This document shows positions 17,460 through 26,850 of a DNA stretch of 38,669 bases, one piece after another. Location of the stretch: assembly GCA_001822675.1 (NCBI GenBank), contig MHRY01000013.1, forward strand, positions 2,024-40,692. Direction: 5' to 3'. The position numbers and the translations under genes were made by a program. A model generated the notes under the pieces. It was not told the origin of the DNA. It did not search any database and worked only from the letters and a program-made list of their open reading frames with translations. Position 1 is the stretch's first letter; every line of letters begins with the position of its first letter. Source of the stretch: Candidatus Taylorbacteria bacterium RIFCSPLOWO2_01_FULL_45_34b. Lineage in GTDB: Bacteria; Patescibacteriota; Minisyncoccia; Phycocordibacterales; DSPV01.

Positions 17460-18067
17460 CCCTTGATTTCCTTTAATGCCTGCTCAACAGCTGTCATCAT
17501 TTTCGGTAAGAGCGTTTTCTCGAACTTTGACGCCATGCCGATCTGGAGCCGTCGGAGTTTTGCGCTGGTTGATGTCGTCGCTTGCGGATTGAGCACCACC
17601 ACCTTGCCACAATATTTTTTCAATCCTTGTAGTTGCCCTTTGTCATATGTTTCTTTAGTAGCAATAAGAACATCAGGACGAACCATCTTGATCAAATTCC
17701 ATTTCGGCGACTTATAGTGTTTCAAAAATACAGCGTCAACCGGCCGCAGGTGACACACCATTTCAAGTCGTTCGGCTTCCGGTACCACAGGACGATCCGG
17801 ACCTTTTCTGGCCCGCACCTTTTCATCACTATCCACACCGACAATTAAAATATCCCCGTGTTTCTTGGCCTCTCCAAAATAGCGAGCATGGCCAATATGA
17901 GCCATGTCATACGTACCCGAGGTAAGGACAATTTTCAAACCCAAACCACGGCTGTGGTTTACAAATTTTTTCATCGCCGCCTCGTTTTTGATATAGCGAT
18001 TGTCGAAATTAGTCTCATTGCTAAAAATTCCTTTATGGAAACCGTTAAAAATCATACCGCTAAGCAT
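17456..18067 (-). CDS. Adenylyl/cytidylyltransferase-family protein (RfaE/TagD-like)
   Basis: 'KIVLTSGTYDMAHIGHARYFGEAKKHGDILIVGVDSDEKVRARKGPDRPVVPEAERLEMV'; start uncertain (18067, 18055 or 17974). Confidence 0.88.
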   Translation of the reverse strand: MLSGMIFNGFHKGIFSNETNFDNRYIKNEAAMKKFVNHSRGLGLKIVLTSGTYDMAHIGHARYFGEAKKHGDILIVGVDSDEKVRARKGPDRPVVPEAERLEMVCHLRPVDAVFLKHYKSPKWNLIKMVRPDVLIATKETYDKGQLQGLKKYCGKVVVLNPQATTSTSAKLRRLQIGMASKFEKTLLPKMMTAVEQALKEIKG

Positions 18068-18146
18068 ACCGAAAAAATTTTAATACACAAGTATAAAAAA
18101 GGCGGGCCGTGGTGACTCGCCTTTCAATGTGAATACCCTAAGATAC

Positions 18147-18611
18147 CTATCTAACTTGGAGAAGTGGGACGTACTGTTGCTTTTTCCTTTGCCGAATTTC
18201 GGCAAGAAAAGCAACACCATCGCTTAGCGTTTCGTACCAACGATAAAGGCATGATTCATGCCCAACAAGATTGAGTCCTCGGTAGATTCTACCTACCTGT
18301 GGAATAAGTGCGACGCTAAGAACCCTTTTCTCAATCATATGGCTCCACGCGACCTCACCAAACCCGAGCGAGGGAAAGCTGCATAAACAAACGACGATGT
18401 CTGCGGCATGAACACATTCATCAATCTCAAATGTCTTTTCGCTTCCTGCTTCAGTGACAACTTGATCACCCTTAGCCAAATTCACGATATCAAATTTTTC
18501 CTCCTGCAAGAGCGACTGCAACTCGCTCACTTCCCGCATGAAATCGGATTTCGCCGATGCGGATTCCCGAGCATCTAAACTGACAGCAACAAACACTTTA
18601 AACACTTTCAT
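18147..18611 (-). CDS. Hypothetical protein, possibly nucleoside 2-deoxyribosyltransferase-like
   Basis: 'MKVFKVFVAVSL...FEIDECVHAADIVVCLCSFPSLGFGEVAWSHMIEKRVLSVALIP' resembles the conserved core; weak. Confidence 0.5.
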   Translation of the reverse strand: MKVFKVFVAVSLDARESASAKSDFMREVSELQSLLQEEKFDIVNLAKGDQVVTEAGSEKTFEIDECVHAADIVVCLCSFPSLGFGEVAWSHMIEKRVLSVALIPQVGRIYRGLNLVGHESCLYRWYETLSDGVAFLAEIRQRKKQQYVPLLQVR

Positions 18612-18655
18612 AAAAGAACCTTCTGTTAAACTGGCTAGAAAATACCACAAACAAC

Positions 18656-18684
18656 AAAAAACCGCAAAGTTTTCGCGGTTTTTC
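18656..18684 (-). terminator. Terminator hairpin downstream of rplK
   Basis: AAAAACCGC-aaagttttc-GCGGTTTTT with flanking A and T runs. Confidence 0.7.
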
Positions 18685-18710
18685 TTTTTCATTTCTTCCT
18701 TATACTTATA

Positions 18711-19133
18711 CTACTTGACTTCAACTCCCATCGATCGCGCCGAGCCTTCGATAATTTTCATGGCGGCGGGAACATCGTTGGCAGTCAAATCTTTCAGTTT
18801 TTTCTCGGCAATTTCTTTGATTTTGGCGCGGCTGATTGTTCCAACTTTGTTTGTCACATTTTTCCCAGATCCTTTGTCTTTGGAAATAGCTTTGAGAATG
18901 AGGTTGGTAGCTCGCGGTGTTTTGACCACGAAATCAAACGTGCGGTCTTCATACACAGAAATAACAACGGGTACCACATCCCCCATCATCTCTTTGGTAG
19001 CGGCGTTAAAGCGCGTTACGAATTCGCCGATATTCACTTTGGCTTGACCTAGCGCCGGGCCGATCGGCGGCGCAGGATTCGCCTTGCCGCCGGCGATAGT
19101 TAGCTTAAGTTGTCGAACAAGTTTTTTTGCCAT
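18711..19133 (-). CDS. rplK: 50S ribosomal protein L11
   Basis: '[44 protein letters not shown]'. Confidence 0.96.
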   Translation of the reverse strand: MAKKLVRQLKLTIAGGKANPAPPIGPALGQAKVNIGEFVTRFNAATKEMMGDVVPVVISVYEDRTFDFVVKTPRATNLILKAISKDKGSGKNVTNKVGTISRAKIKEIAEKKLKDLTANDVPAAMKIIEGSARSMGVEVK

Positions 19134-19253
19134 AATGGTTTAAATTACAATAACCAAGATACAATAACCAAACAATTCCCAATAATCAAGCTCCAATCTA
19201 CAAATCATAGTTTGGTTATTGAAGTTTGAGATTTATCTGGAACTTGTTTCTTG

Positions 19254-19289
19254 CCCGCCCGACTGAACGATATCAGTCGTTCGGGCGGG
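19254..19289. repeat. 36-nt palindromic element, rplK-nusG intergenic copy
   Basis: CCCGCCCGACTGAACGATATCAGTCGTTCGGGCGGG; reverse complement is 35/36 identical to 2573-2608 inside ileS. Confidence 0.9.
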
Positions 19290-19307
19290 GTGTTTGGTTA
19301 TTTTGAA

Positions 19308-19853
19308 TTAGATTTTTCTGATTTGTAGAAAATCTAATTCAACTGGTGTTTCTCGTCCAAACATTGAAACGAGCACTTTGACCTTGCCGCGATCCGCGTC
19401 AACTTCGTTCACTTTGCCTTCTAAATCCTTGAAAGGTCCGTCAACGATGGTGATCGCGTCATCAACATCAAGATCGACGGTGTGAACAATTTTGTCCGCG
19501 TTCATACGCTTGAAGAGCACGTCTACTTCGCCTTTTTCAAGCGGCACTGGGTACACTCCGGAGCCGACGAAGCCAGTCACCCGCGGAGTGTTTCGAACCA
19601 CATACCACGAATCGTCGGTCACAATCATATTGACCAGTACATAGCCGGGATAAATTTTTTCCTCCTCTTCCACCCGTTTGCCGCCTTTGACTTTTATCTT
19701 TTTCTCCGTTGGCACAAGCACTTCAAAAATCTTGTCCTCCATACCAAGTGATTCGATGCGCTGTTTTAAGTTACGCGCCACCGCGTTCTCATAACCGGCA
19801 TAGGTATGGATTGCATACCAATTTTTCTCTTTTTCAAGCTTCTGTTTCGACAT
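19308..19853 (-). CDS. nusG: Transcription termination/antitermination protein NusG
   Basis: 'WYAIHTYAGYENAVARNLKQRIESLGMEDKIFEVLVPTEKK...KIYPGYVLVNMIVTDDSWYVVRNTPRVTGFVG'. Confidence 0.96.
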   Translation of the reverse strand: MSKQKLEKEKNWYAIHTYAGYENAVARNLKQRIESLGMEDKIFEVLVPTEKKIKVKGGKRVEEEEKIYPGYVLVNMIVTDDSWYVVRNTPRVTGFVGSGVYPVPLEKGEVDVLFKRMNADKIVHTVDLDVDDAITIVDGPFKDLEGKVNEVDADRGKVKVLVSMFGRETPVELDFLQIRKI

Positions 19854-19862
19854 TGTGAAAAA

Positions 19863-20054
19863 TTAGGAGATAAATTTCGTAAGCAATTCTTGAATGCCAA
19901 GTGAAAAAAGAAAATCAAAAAAGCCAAGAAATGCCGCTGTCAAAAGCGACACAATAATAACGATAACGGTGTAGGTCATCGCTTGTTTGCGAGTCGGCCA
20001 CGAGACATGCTTAAGCTCACCTCGTGTTTCTTTGATGTATTCTGAAACTGTCAT
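19863..20054 (-). CDS. secE: Preprotein translocase subunit SecE
   Basis: 'EYIKETRGELKHVSWPTRKQAMTYTVIVIIVSLLTAAFLGFFDFLFSLGI' directly upstream of nusG. Confidence 0.92.
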   Translation of the reverse strand: MTVSEYIKETRGELKHVSWPTRKQAMTYTVIVIIVSLLTAAFLGFFDFLFSLGIQELLTKFIS

Positions 20055-20169
20055 GGGTATAAATTATATTATTGTTCCCCTTATTAAAAAAGGCCTACTG
20101 GCCAGTTTTACGAATCCATAGTACACCTTTTGTAACTGTTGTCAACGAGAGTGGACGCTAGGATTATCA

Positions 20170-20220
20170 GAACCCCGAGGTTGAACCTTGGATCCGGAGA
20201 AAGGTTCAACCTCGGGGTTC
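20170..20220. repeat. Inverted repeat, AAGGTT family, 20-bp perfect arms
   Basis: GAACCCCGAGGTTGAACCTT - GGATCCGGAGA - AAGGTTCAACCTCGGGGTTC. Confidence 0.9.
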
Positions 20221-20343
20221 TAGACCTTCCAAAAAACCCGACTGGAGAATCGCGCCAGATAATAAAGAGCGAGAAAGAAAATAGAACATGTACTAATAAT
20301 CCTTTACTGCAAGGTTGTGCTACAAGGTCGAACCTTGTAATCT

Positions 20344-21180
20344 TTAGCGAATTTCGTAAGTAATCGTCACATTCGAGACAATTTTATTCTCCCCAGTTGG
20401 AATCTCGGGCGTTGGAGCAACCCCGCCGCCACGACCATCCACATATGCTGCTTCCGCTTTCATGTAGTAGATCGGTGGATAATTTCCTGATTCAGAGAAG
20501 CTCACGATTCGAACGAGCCTCACTCCAAGATCACGCGAGAGCACTTCCGCCTTTTCTCTGGCATCATCAATTGCTTTCTTTCTAGCTTCCGCCTTGAGAG
20601 CGTCTTCATCGTCAATCGAGAAAGATAAACCGCTTAAATTCGAAACTTCAAAGGAGCCAAGACTAGCGAGAATAGACCCTGCATCGGCGACTTTTCGGAT
20701 TTTAACCTCTACCGTGTGCGTAACTGTGTAGCCGACAATAACTTGATTGACTGGGTACGGCGGATAGATGTACTCTCCGCCGACTGCCTTCGGTTCATTT
20801 TGGTATTCATACTTCGGATAGACGCTGTAATTGATTGTCTTTATGTCTTTTGCGTCAATACCGCTTCCTTTAAGAGAAGCGATGATTGCGTTCATTCTCT
20901 CGGTTACTTTTGTCTGCGCGGCCGGAACCTCTTTGGCTTCTTCTGTAATATCAAAAGTAATGTTGGCGGTATCTGGCACGGAGACTACTTCCCCTTCGCC
21001 AGAAACACTAATGACGTTCTCGGGGGAATAATCACGCCCGATTGAACCTGATAATTTAAATTCATTGATTGTCTTCGCCAAAAGAAAAAGAGAAAGTATA
21101 ACTGTAACAAGTAAAATCCCCTTCCCGACGGGACCATTTTGACCAGACGTCCATTTGCCTTCCATGTTTGTTTGTTCCAT
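20344..21180 (-). CDS. SIMPL-domain (DUF541) protein
   Basis: 'ISVSGEGEVVSVPDTANITFDITEEAKEVPAAQTKVTERMNAIIASLKGSGIDAKDIKTINYSVYPKYEY'. Confidence 0.9.
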   Translation of the reverse strand: MEQTNMEGKWTSGQNGPVGKGILLVTVILSLFLLAKTINEFKLSGSIGRDYSPENVISVSGEGEVVSVPDTANITFDITEEAKEVPAAQTKVTERMNAIIASLKGSGIDAKDIKTINYSVYPKYEYQNEPKAVGGEYIYPPYPVNQVIVGYTVTHTVEVKIRKVADAGSILASLGSFEVSNLSGLSFSIDDEDALKAEARKKAIDDAREKAEVLSRDLGVRLVRIVSFSESGNYPPIYYMKAEAAYVDGRGGGVAPTPEIPTGENKIVSNVTITYEIR

Positions 21181-21256
21181 ATTTTTATTAATAAATTAAA
21201 TAATCAAAATCAAAAAAGATACACCCAACTATTATGCTATGAAAAATTAAAAAAGA

Positions 21257-22126
21257 CTACGCTTGATTGGCCTCGATAAGATCGAGTAGGTTCTCAAAGA
21301 GTGAGGCGACGGTCATTGGGCCTACCCCGCCCGGCGTGGGCGAAATCGCCGAAACGACTCCTTTAACCTCTTCAAAATAGACATCACCGACAAGCATCCG
21401 TCCGCCAATTTCTTCTTCAAGCTTACTGCCGGGGGCTTCGTTAATCCCAACATCAACCACAACCTGCCCTTCTCTAAAAAAATTCCGCGTAAAGAAACGT
21501 GGCTTTCCAATTGCCACGATGACAATGTCGGCTGTTTTTGTTATATCGTCCAGATTGGTTGTCTTGCTGTGGCAGATCGTTACCGTCGCGTCTCTATTTA
21601 AAAGAGCGAGCGCAATCGGCTTACCAACCAAGGCCGAACGGCCAACCACGACAACTCGTTTCCCTGAAACAGAGATGTTGTATGCGTCGAGAAGCGCCAA
21701 AACTCCTCTCGCGGTTGCCGGCAGAAGCGTTTTTTTGTTTCCTTCCAAAAGCCGCTTCACATGATATGACGTCAAAGCGTCCGCATCCTTACGAGGAGAA
21801 ATCGTGTCGAGAAGCTCGCTCGAATCGAGACTTGGAGGAAGCGGAAGCTGAAGAATAACTCCATGGACACTTTTGTCATTATTTAATGACTGAATAAGCA
21901 TTTTGATTTCCTCTATTTTCACCTCTTTAGGAAGGGCGTGGTGGACGACCGAAACGCCGATTTTTTCTCCAAGTAGTTTTTTCTGGCGCACATAGGTATT
22001 CGAATCGGATAAATTTCCAATCTGAATAATAGCCAAAGACGCCGCAAAAGAAAGGGCTTTGACGCGCTCCACTAGCCGCTCTTTCATTTTCTCCTGAATT
22101 GGTTTTCCAAAAAGAATAGTAGCCAT
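21257..22126 (-). CDS. folD: Bifunctional methylenetetrahydrofolate dehydrogenase/cyclohydrolase
   Basis: 'VHGVILQLPLPPSLDSSELLDTISPRKDADALTSYHVKRLL...VVVVGRSALVGKPIALALLNRDATVTICHSKT...TPGGVGPMTVASLFENLLD'. Confidence 0.95.
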   Translation of the reverse strand: MATILFGKPIQEKMKERLVERVKALSFAASLAIIQIGNLSDSNTYVRQKKLLGEKIGVSVVHHALPKEVKIEEIKMLIQSLNNDKSVHGVILQLPLPPSLDSSELLDTISPRKDADALTSYHVKRLLEGNKKTLLPATARGVLALLDAYNISVSGKRVVVVGRSALVGKPIALALLNRDATVTICHSKTTNLDDITKTADIVIVAIGKPRFFTRNFFREGQVVVDVGINEAPGSKLEEEIGGRMLVGDVYFEEVKGVVSAISPTPGGVGPMTVASLFENLLDLIEANQA

Positions 22127-22247
22127 AACAAAAAGCACTATACCATAGAGAAGTTGATTATGTCTTTCAAACTCTCAAAAATGTCAAGGTTAAACCTTGA
22201 CATGATACCATCGTAAATCTCGCTCATTTTTGGGTTATAATAACCCC

Positions 22248-22580
22248 ATGAGCGACAAAGAAACACAAAAACATTGCATTCCCTGTGAATTAAAAACCAA
22301 ACCCTACAAAGGCAACGAGATTACTTTTCGGCTGATGGGGCTTCCAGGCTGGCACGCGGTTGACGAGCATCATATCATCAAACGATGGAGTCTTATTGAT
22401 TTCAAAAGCGCGTTGGCGTTTGTAAATAAAATTGGGGAGATTGCCGAAGCGGAAGGCCACCATCCCGATATTTCTCTTTCATGGGGACGAGTTGAAGTTA
22501 CCCTTTTTACTCATTCGATAGACGGCCTATCCGAAAATGATTTTATTATGGCAGAGTTAATAGAGGGGGTAGGAAAATAG
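22248..22580 (+). CDS. 4a-hydroxytetrahydrobiopterin dehydratase (pterin carbinolamine dehydratase)
   Basis: 'GWHAVDEHHIIKRWSLIDFKSALAFVNKIGEIAEAEGHHPDISLSWGRVEVTLFTHSIDGLSENDFIMA'. Confidence 0.9.
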   Translation: MSDKETQKHCIPCELKTKPYKGNEITFRLMGLPGWHAVDEHHIIKRWSLIDFKSALAFVNKIGEIAEAEGHHPDISLSWGRVEVTLFTHSIDGLSENDFIMAELIEGVGK

Positions 22581-22742
22581 CTGCAAAAGCTACCAAAGTT
22601 TTAAGAGGAGAAAAATAAAATATTACCAAGGACTAACCTTGGGGATAAATGAACGAATATGTTCAGACGGGCTTCCGAAGCTTCACGAGCTTTGTTCCTA
22701 TGTCAAGGTTAAACCTTGACATTAAAACAGGAAAAAATAAAT

Positions 22743-22928
22743 AAAAAGGGACCCTCTCCTGAAATCGAGAGGGTCTTGAGTGGCCGGCCAAAGCCGGTTT
22801 CGCCGTCGTTTTATTCCATTTAACTATGGCGAACACTGATCAACATGATTTTCTTCATATTTTCTTAGCCTAAAGATCGCCGACTCGAGAGACCTCCACA
22901 CGGAGTTGCTCGGAGTGACCCCAGGCCA
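22743..22928 (-). ncRNA. Candidate orphan structured ncRNA (~185 nt)
   Basis: Minus-strand promoter TTGTAT-N17-TATTAT (22962-22934), no ORF in the track, 5' GTGGCC complementary to 3' GGCCAC, terminator GACCCTCTC-loop-GAGAGGGTC then CCTTTTT. Confidence 0.5.
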
Positions 22929-23134
22929 CATTTATAATATCAAAGGTACCTTGAAAATACAACAAGCGTGGACTATTACTAAAAACTAACCTTTGGGATA
23001 AAAAACTTTAAGATAAGAAAAGTGTCCCTAAGGTCGAACCTTTCTCCAGATCCAAGGTTCAACCTTGGAAAATTTCTTTTTTATCTTTTGTTTTTCTTAA
23101 AGCTAATGGAGCTTCGGCAGCTTTTGAAGCTCTC

Positions 23135-24379
23135 CTACTCGTACCTCAAGGCATCGATCGGATTCTTGCGTGCCGCTTGGCGGGCGGGATACAAACCAAA
23201 CACAATACCAGTGACTGAAGAAACCAAAACCGCGGAGACGACTGCTGAAAATGGTAGGGCAAAAAACCATGTCGTCGCGACAATCTTTACCAAAATAACG
23301 TACACCAAACTGACCAAAAGCGCTCCGAATAAAATACCAACTACTCCCCCAACAAAGGTGAGCATGATAGATTCGAAAAGAAATTGAATGAGAATGTCGC
23401 GGTTGGTTGCGCCAAGCGCTTTACGGAGGCCGATTTCTTTTGTTCGCTCAACCACCGAGACAAGCATGATGTTCATGATGCCAATACCTCCAACAATAAG
23501 AGAGATCGAAGCGATGGCGCCGAGAAAAATCGTCATAATCGTAGTTATATTTCCAAGCAAAGACAGCGCGTCTTCTTGGGTGTTGACGGTAAAATCGTCT
23601 TTGTCCGGATCCGTAATGCGATGGTTTTGTCGGAGAATTGAAATCACCCGAGATTTGGCGAAATCGATGGTGTAGGCGTCCGCCGCCTCGACATTGACCA
23701 CGCTGTAATAATCCATGCCAAGAAGTTGTTTTTGAGCGACAGTAACCGGAATAATAATTAAATTATCCTGATCAACTCCGAAAGGGCCGAGACCTTTTTT
23801 ATCAAGCAGTCCCACAATCTTAAACGTAATATTTCTAAGCCGAACAGTTTTTCCGACCGGATCTTTCCCCCCAAAGAGCGTCGTCGCCAACTTCTCACCG
23901 ATGACCGCGACATGAGCATAGGAATCAACATCTGTGTCAGTAAAAAAACTGCCTTTCTTAAGCGCGAAATTGCGAATTTGGAAAAAGTCTTCGGTGGTAC
24001 CTTCAAAGGTAACCGTTGTGTCGTTGTTCTCAAAAACCACCTTGGCCTGACCACGCACTTCCGGCGCGGCTCTCGCAATTGACGGCTCGCGTTTGAAACT
24101 TTCAACATCTTGTTTCACCAACGTTTTAATAATCACACCTTGAACAGAGGCGGGTGAAGAAAACTTGGAACCCTTGGTCGCACCCGGGATAACAAAAATG
24201 AGATTTGAGCCGACTCCCTGCACTTGATCTAAAATAAGTTTCTGCGCGGAACTGCCGATCGACACAAGCAAAATGACCGAAGTAATACCAATGACAATAC
24301 CGAGCATGGTTAAAAGCGAGCGCACTTTGGCGTGCAATAATCCTTTAAAAGCAGTTTTGAAAGCATCGTGAAATTTCAT
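23135..24379 (-). CDS. MacB-type ABC transporter permease
   Basis: 'HAKVRSLLTMLGIVIGITSVILLVSIG' and C-terminal 'SVVERTKEIGLRKALGATNRDILIQFLFES'. Confidence 0.95.
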   Translation of the reverse strand: MKFHDAFKTAFKGLLHAKVRSLLTMLGIVIGITSVILLVSIGSSAQKLILDQVQGVGSNLIFVIPGATKGSKFSSPASVQGVIIKTLVKQDVESFKREPSIARAAPEVRGQAKVVFENNDTTVTFEGTTEDFFQIRNFALKKGSFFTDTDVDSYAHVAVIGEKLATTLFGGKDPVGKTVRLRNITFKIVGLLDKKGLGPFGVDQDNLIIIPVTVAQKQLLGMDYYSVVNVEAADAYTIDFAKSRVISILRQNHRITDPDKDDFTVNTQEDALSLLGNITTIMTIFLGAIASISLIVGGIGIMNIMLVSVVERTKEIGLRKALGATNRDILIQFLFESIMLTFVGGVVGILFGALLVSLVYVILVKIVATTWFFALPFSAVVSAVLVSSVTGIVFGLYPARQAARKNPIDALRYE

Positions 24380-24500
24380 CAGAATGAGCTTAAATTTTCA
24401 ATTTTTAATTTAAAATTTTCAATGAATTTCCAATGTTTAAATTTTCAAAATTGAGACATCTCGGGCTTTGATTGAAAATTGCAAAATTTTAAATTGAAAA

Positions 24501-25208
24501 TTATTTCAGTAGTCCCGCGTGCTGATGTCTCTCCCTAATCGGTTCATCCACTTCTATTTCTCCATCTTTGAGCCTGATCAGTCTTCGCCCGAACTCTGCT
24601 GTATAGGTCTCGTGGGTTACCAAAATGATAGTCTTACCGTTATTGTTTAGCACCTCAAGAATTTCCATGACTTGCACGCCTGAATGCGAATCAAGGTTCC
24701 CCGTAGGTTCATCGGCAAAAATAATATCCGGATCATTAACGAGCGCGCGAGCGATAGCAACCCGCTGTTTCTGGCCACCGGAGAGACGCCCCGCGGTAGT
24801 GTTAATCTTTTCGGAAAGCCCGACGGCGGCGACCGCTTTTTCAATTACGCTTTGTCGCTTTGAAATATCCATGTCTGAATACAAAAGCGGCAATTCAATA
24901 TTTTCATACACCGTTGATGTGCCGAGCAGATTGAACGCCTGAAACACAAAGCCCATCTCTTTGTTTCTAATTCTGGCCAATTCAATATCCGACAAATCGC
25001 TCATCTTACGCCCAGAAAAAGTATACTGGCCGCCGGTCGGCCGATCGAGAAAACTTAAAATGTGGAGCAAGGTGGATTTACCGGAACCAGAAGGACCCAT
25101 GATCGACACAAACTCACCTTTTTTAATCTTGCACGAAACGCCACGAAGAGCGTCTGTCTTAACTTCGCCTTCCTCGTAGGTTTTCCAGAGTTTGTCTAGA
25201 CTAATCAT
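24501..25208 (-). CDS. ABC transporter ATP-binding protein (MacB/LolD family)
   Basis: Walker A 'GPSGSGKSTLL', signature 'LSGGQKQRVAIARAL', Walker B 'IIFADEPTG'. Confidence 0.96.
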   Translation of the reverse strand: MISLDKLWKTYEEGEVKTDALRGVSCKIKKGEFVSIMGPSGSGKSTLLHILSFLDRPTGGQYTFSGRKMSDLSDIELARIRNKEMGFVFQAFNLLGTSTVYENIELPLLYSDMDISKRQSVIEKAVAAVGLSEKINTTAGRLSGGQKQRVAIARALVNDPDIIFADEPTGNLDSHSGVQVMEILEVLNNNGKTIILVTHETYTAEFGRRLIRLKDGEIEVDEPIRERHQHAGLLK

Positions 25209-26788
25209 TTCGTTTTGAGTCCGACCAAAAGCACTTGATCTCCCTCTTTTAGACCTGCGGTAATTTCAACCTTCCCTTCCGCTCCCCGAAGTCCAAGCGT
25301 TACCGGCACTTCCACCTCTTTGCCGTTTATGATTTGTTTTACAAAAGTGCCTTCGTCGTTTTCTATAATCGCAACATCGGGAAGAGTTAAAACATTTTGT
25401 TTTTCCGCGGTTTTAATTTGGACATTAGCCGTCAATCCGCTCTTCATAGGCCTCGTCTCGCCGATAAACCGAATGGTTACCTTAAAATTAACCACACCGT
25501 CAATAATAGTTTCCGCGGGATCAACTAAGGCAACAACACCGCCAAAAATTTCACCCGAATAAGCGTCGATAGTAATCGAAACAATGTCACCAACCTTAAC
25601 ACGGCCAATATCAACTTCAGGTACATTCGCTTCAATTTCATACGCGCCTTCGCTCATGATAGTGACTACAATTTCTCCAGCAGGAGTGATCTCGCCGACA
25701 TGCGGACCAATTTTTGTGACTACACCGGCAAGTGGCGCGCGAATGGTCATTTTTGCAAATTGCACCTCGTAATTAAACACTTTGGCCGAGGCCTGCTCCA
25801 CCGCGGCTTCCTCGGCGGCAATTTCTTCAGGACTGCTACCGGCGAGCGAGAGCGCCAGTTGCTGTTTAGCAAGAGTAAGCGCAGACTCTTCGCCCCGAAC
25901 AGCCGACTCTGCGGACAAAAGATTCGAGGAAGCCGTGCCAACATTCGTTCGCGCGGCGGCGATATCAGCCTTCCATCCATCAATAGTGTTTTGGCTCACG
26001 GTCGGACTTGGAGAAAGAGCGTTAACTACTCGAGACAGATCGTTTAGAAAAAATCCGATAAGAGAAAGTGTCTCCTTTGAAAGAAAAATCATGGAGGTGA
26101 TATTTGAAACGGTGAGCGTTGGAAGGGGTGCTTCGAAGTCAGATAATTTTTTCTCTAGAATTACCCGGCCGTTGATCAAACTATTTTTTAGTTCAGGGTT
26201 ATACACAAAAAAGTTAAGCTCCGGATTAGCACTACGAGGATTGCTAAAAAATTGATCGGCTTTATTCCTAACGGCATCGTCTGCTTTTGAATAGGCGTCC
26301 CTCACGCTTTCCACCAACGCTTGCTTGGAATCTTGGAGTGCTGTTTCTCCATTTCGAACTTTTACTTCTTCGACGGCAATTTCTTCAAGCCGAGTCCCTC
26401 GCCGAAGTTCGGAAAATTTTGCTTCCGCGGCCTTAAGAGAAGCTTTTGCTTCAAGAAAACCGGCATACGTCTCTTCACTGTCTTGACGAACCAATTCTTC
26501 CCCCGCCGCGACTCTCTTTCCAACAACCGTTCGAATTGCCGCGACCTTGCCCGTTTTTTCAAAAGCTAACTCGACTTCCTCAAGAGCTTTAACTTGACCG
26601 GTCAAAGTTACCACTTCCGAAACAGAGGAGCGGGAAACAGCGACAAGAGAAGCTTGATCGCCACCCTTTTTGGCAAACAGAGTGCCCAAAATGCCACCGG
26701 CCAAAAGGCCTATTCCAGCAAGAGAAATAAGGACTTTTTTAGAATAAACAGCCATAATCTGAATTAAAATGCCCCGAGAGTATAACAC
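25205..26788 (-). CDS. HlyD/MacA-like efflux periplasmic adaptor
   Basis: 'VVTLTGQVKALEEVELAFEKTGKVAAIRTVVGKRVAAGEELV...MTIRAPLAGVVTKIGPHVGE...GLKEGDQVLLVG'; overlaps the start of the ATPase gene. Confidence 0.9.
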   Translation of the reverse strand: MLYSRGILIQIMAVYSKKVLISLAGIGLLAGGILGTLFAKKGGDQASLVAVSRSSVSEVVTLTGQVKALEEVELAFEKTGKVAAIRTVVGKRVAAGEELVRQDSEETYAGFLEAKASLKAAEAKFSELRRGTRLEEIAVEEVKVRNGETALQDSKQALVESVRDAYSKADDAVRNKADQFFSNPRSANPELNFFVYNPELKNSLINGRVILEKKLSDFEAPLPTLTVSNITSMIFLSKETLSLIGFFLNDLSRVVNALSPSPTVSQNTIDGWKADIAAARTNVGTASSNLLSAESAVRGEESALTLAKQQLALSLAGSSPEEIAAEEAAVEQASAKVFNYEVQFAKMTIRAPLAGVVTKIGPHVGEITPAGEIVVTIMSEGAYEIEANVPEVDIGRVKVGDIVSITIDAYSGEIFGGVVALVDPAETIIDGVVNFKVTIRFIGETRPMKSGLTANVQIKTAEKQNVLTLPDVAIIENDEGTFVKQIINGKEVEVPVTLGLRGAEGKVEITAGLKEGDQVLLVGLKTK

Positions 26789-26850
26789 AAAAAATCGACT
26801 TCGCTAGGGGAACCCTTGCCTTGACCAAAAAGGCTGTGTTACACTTTAAA

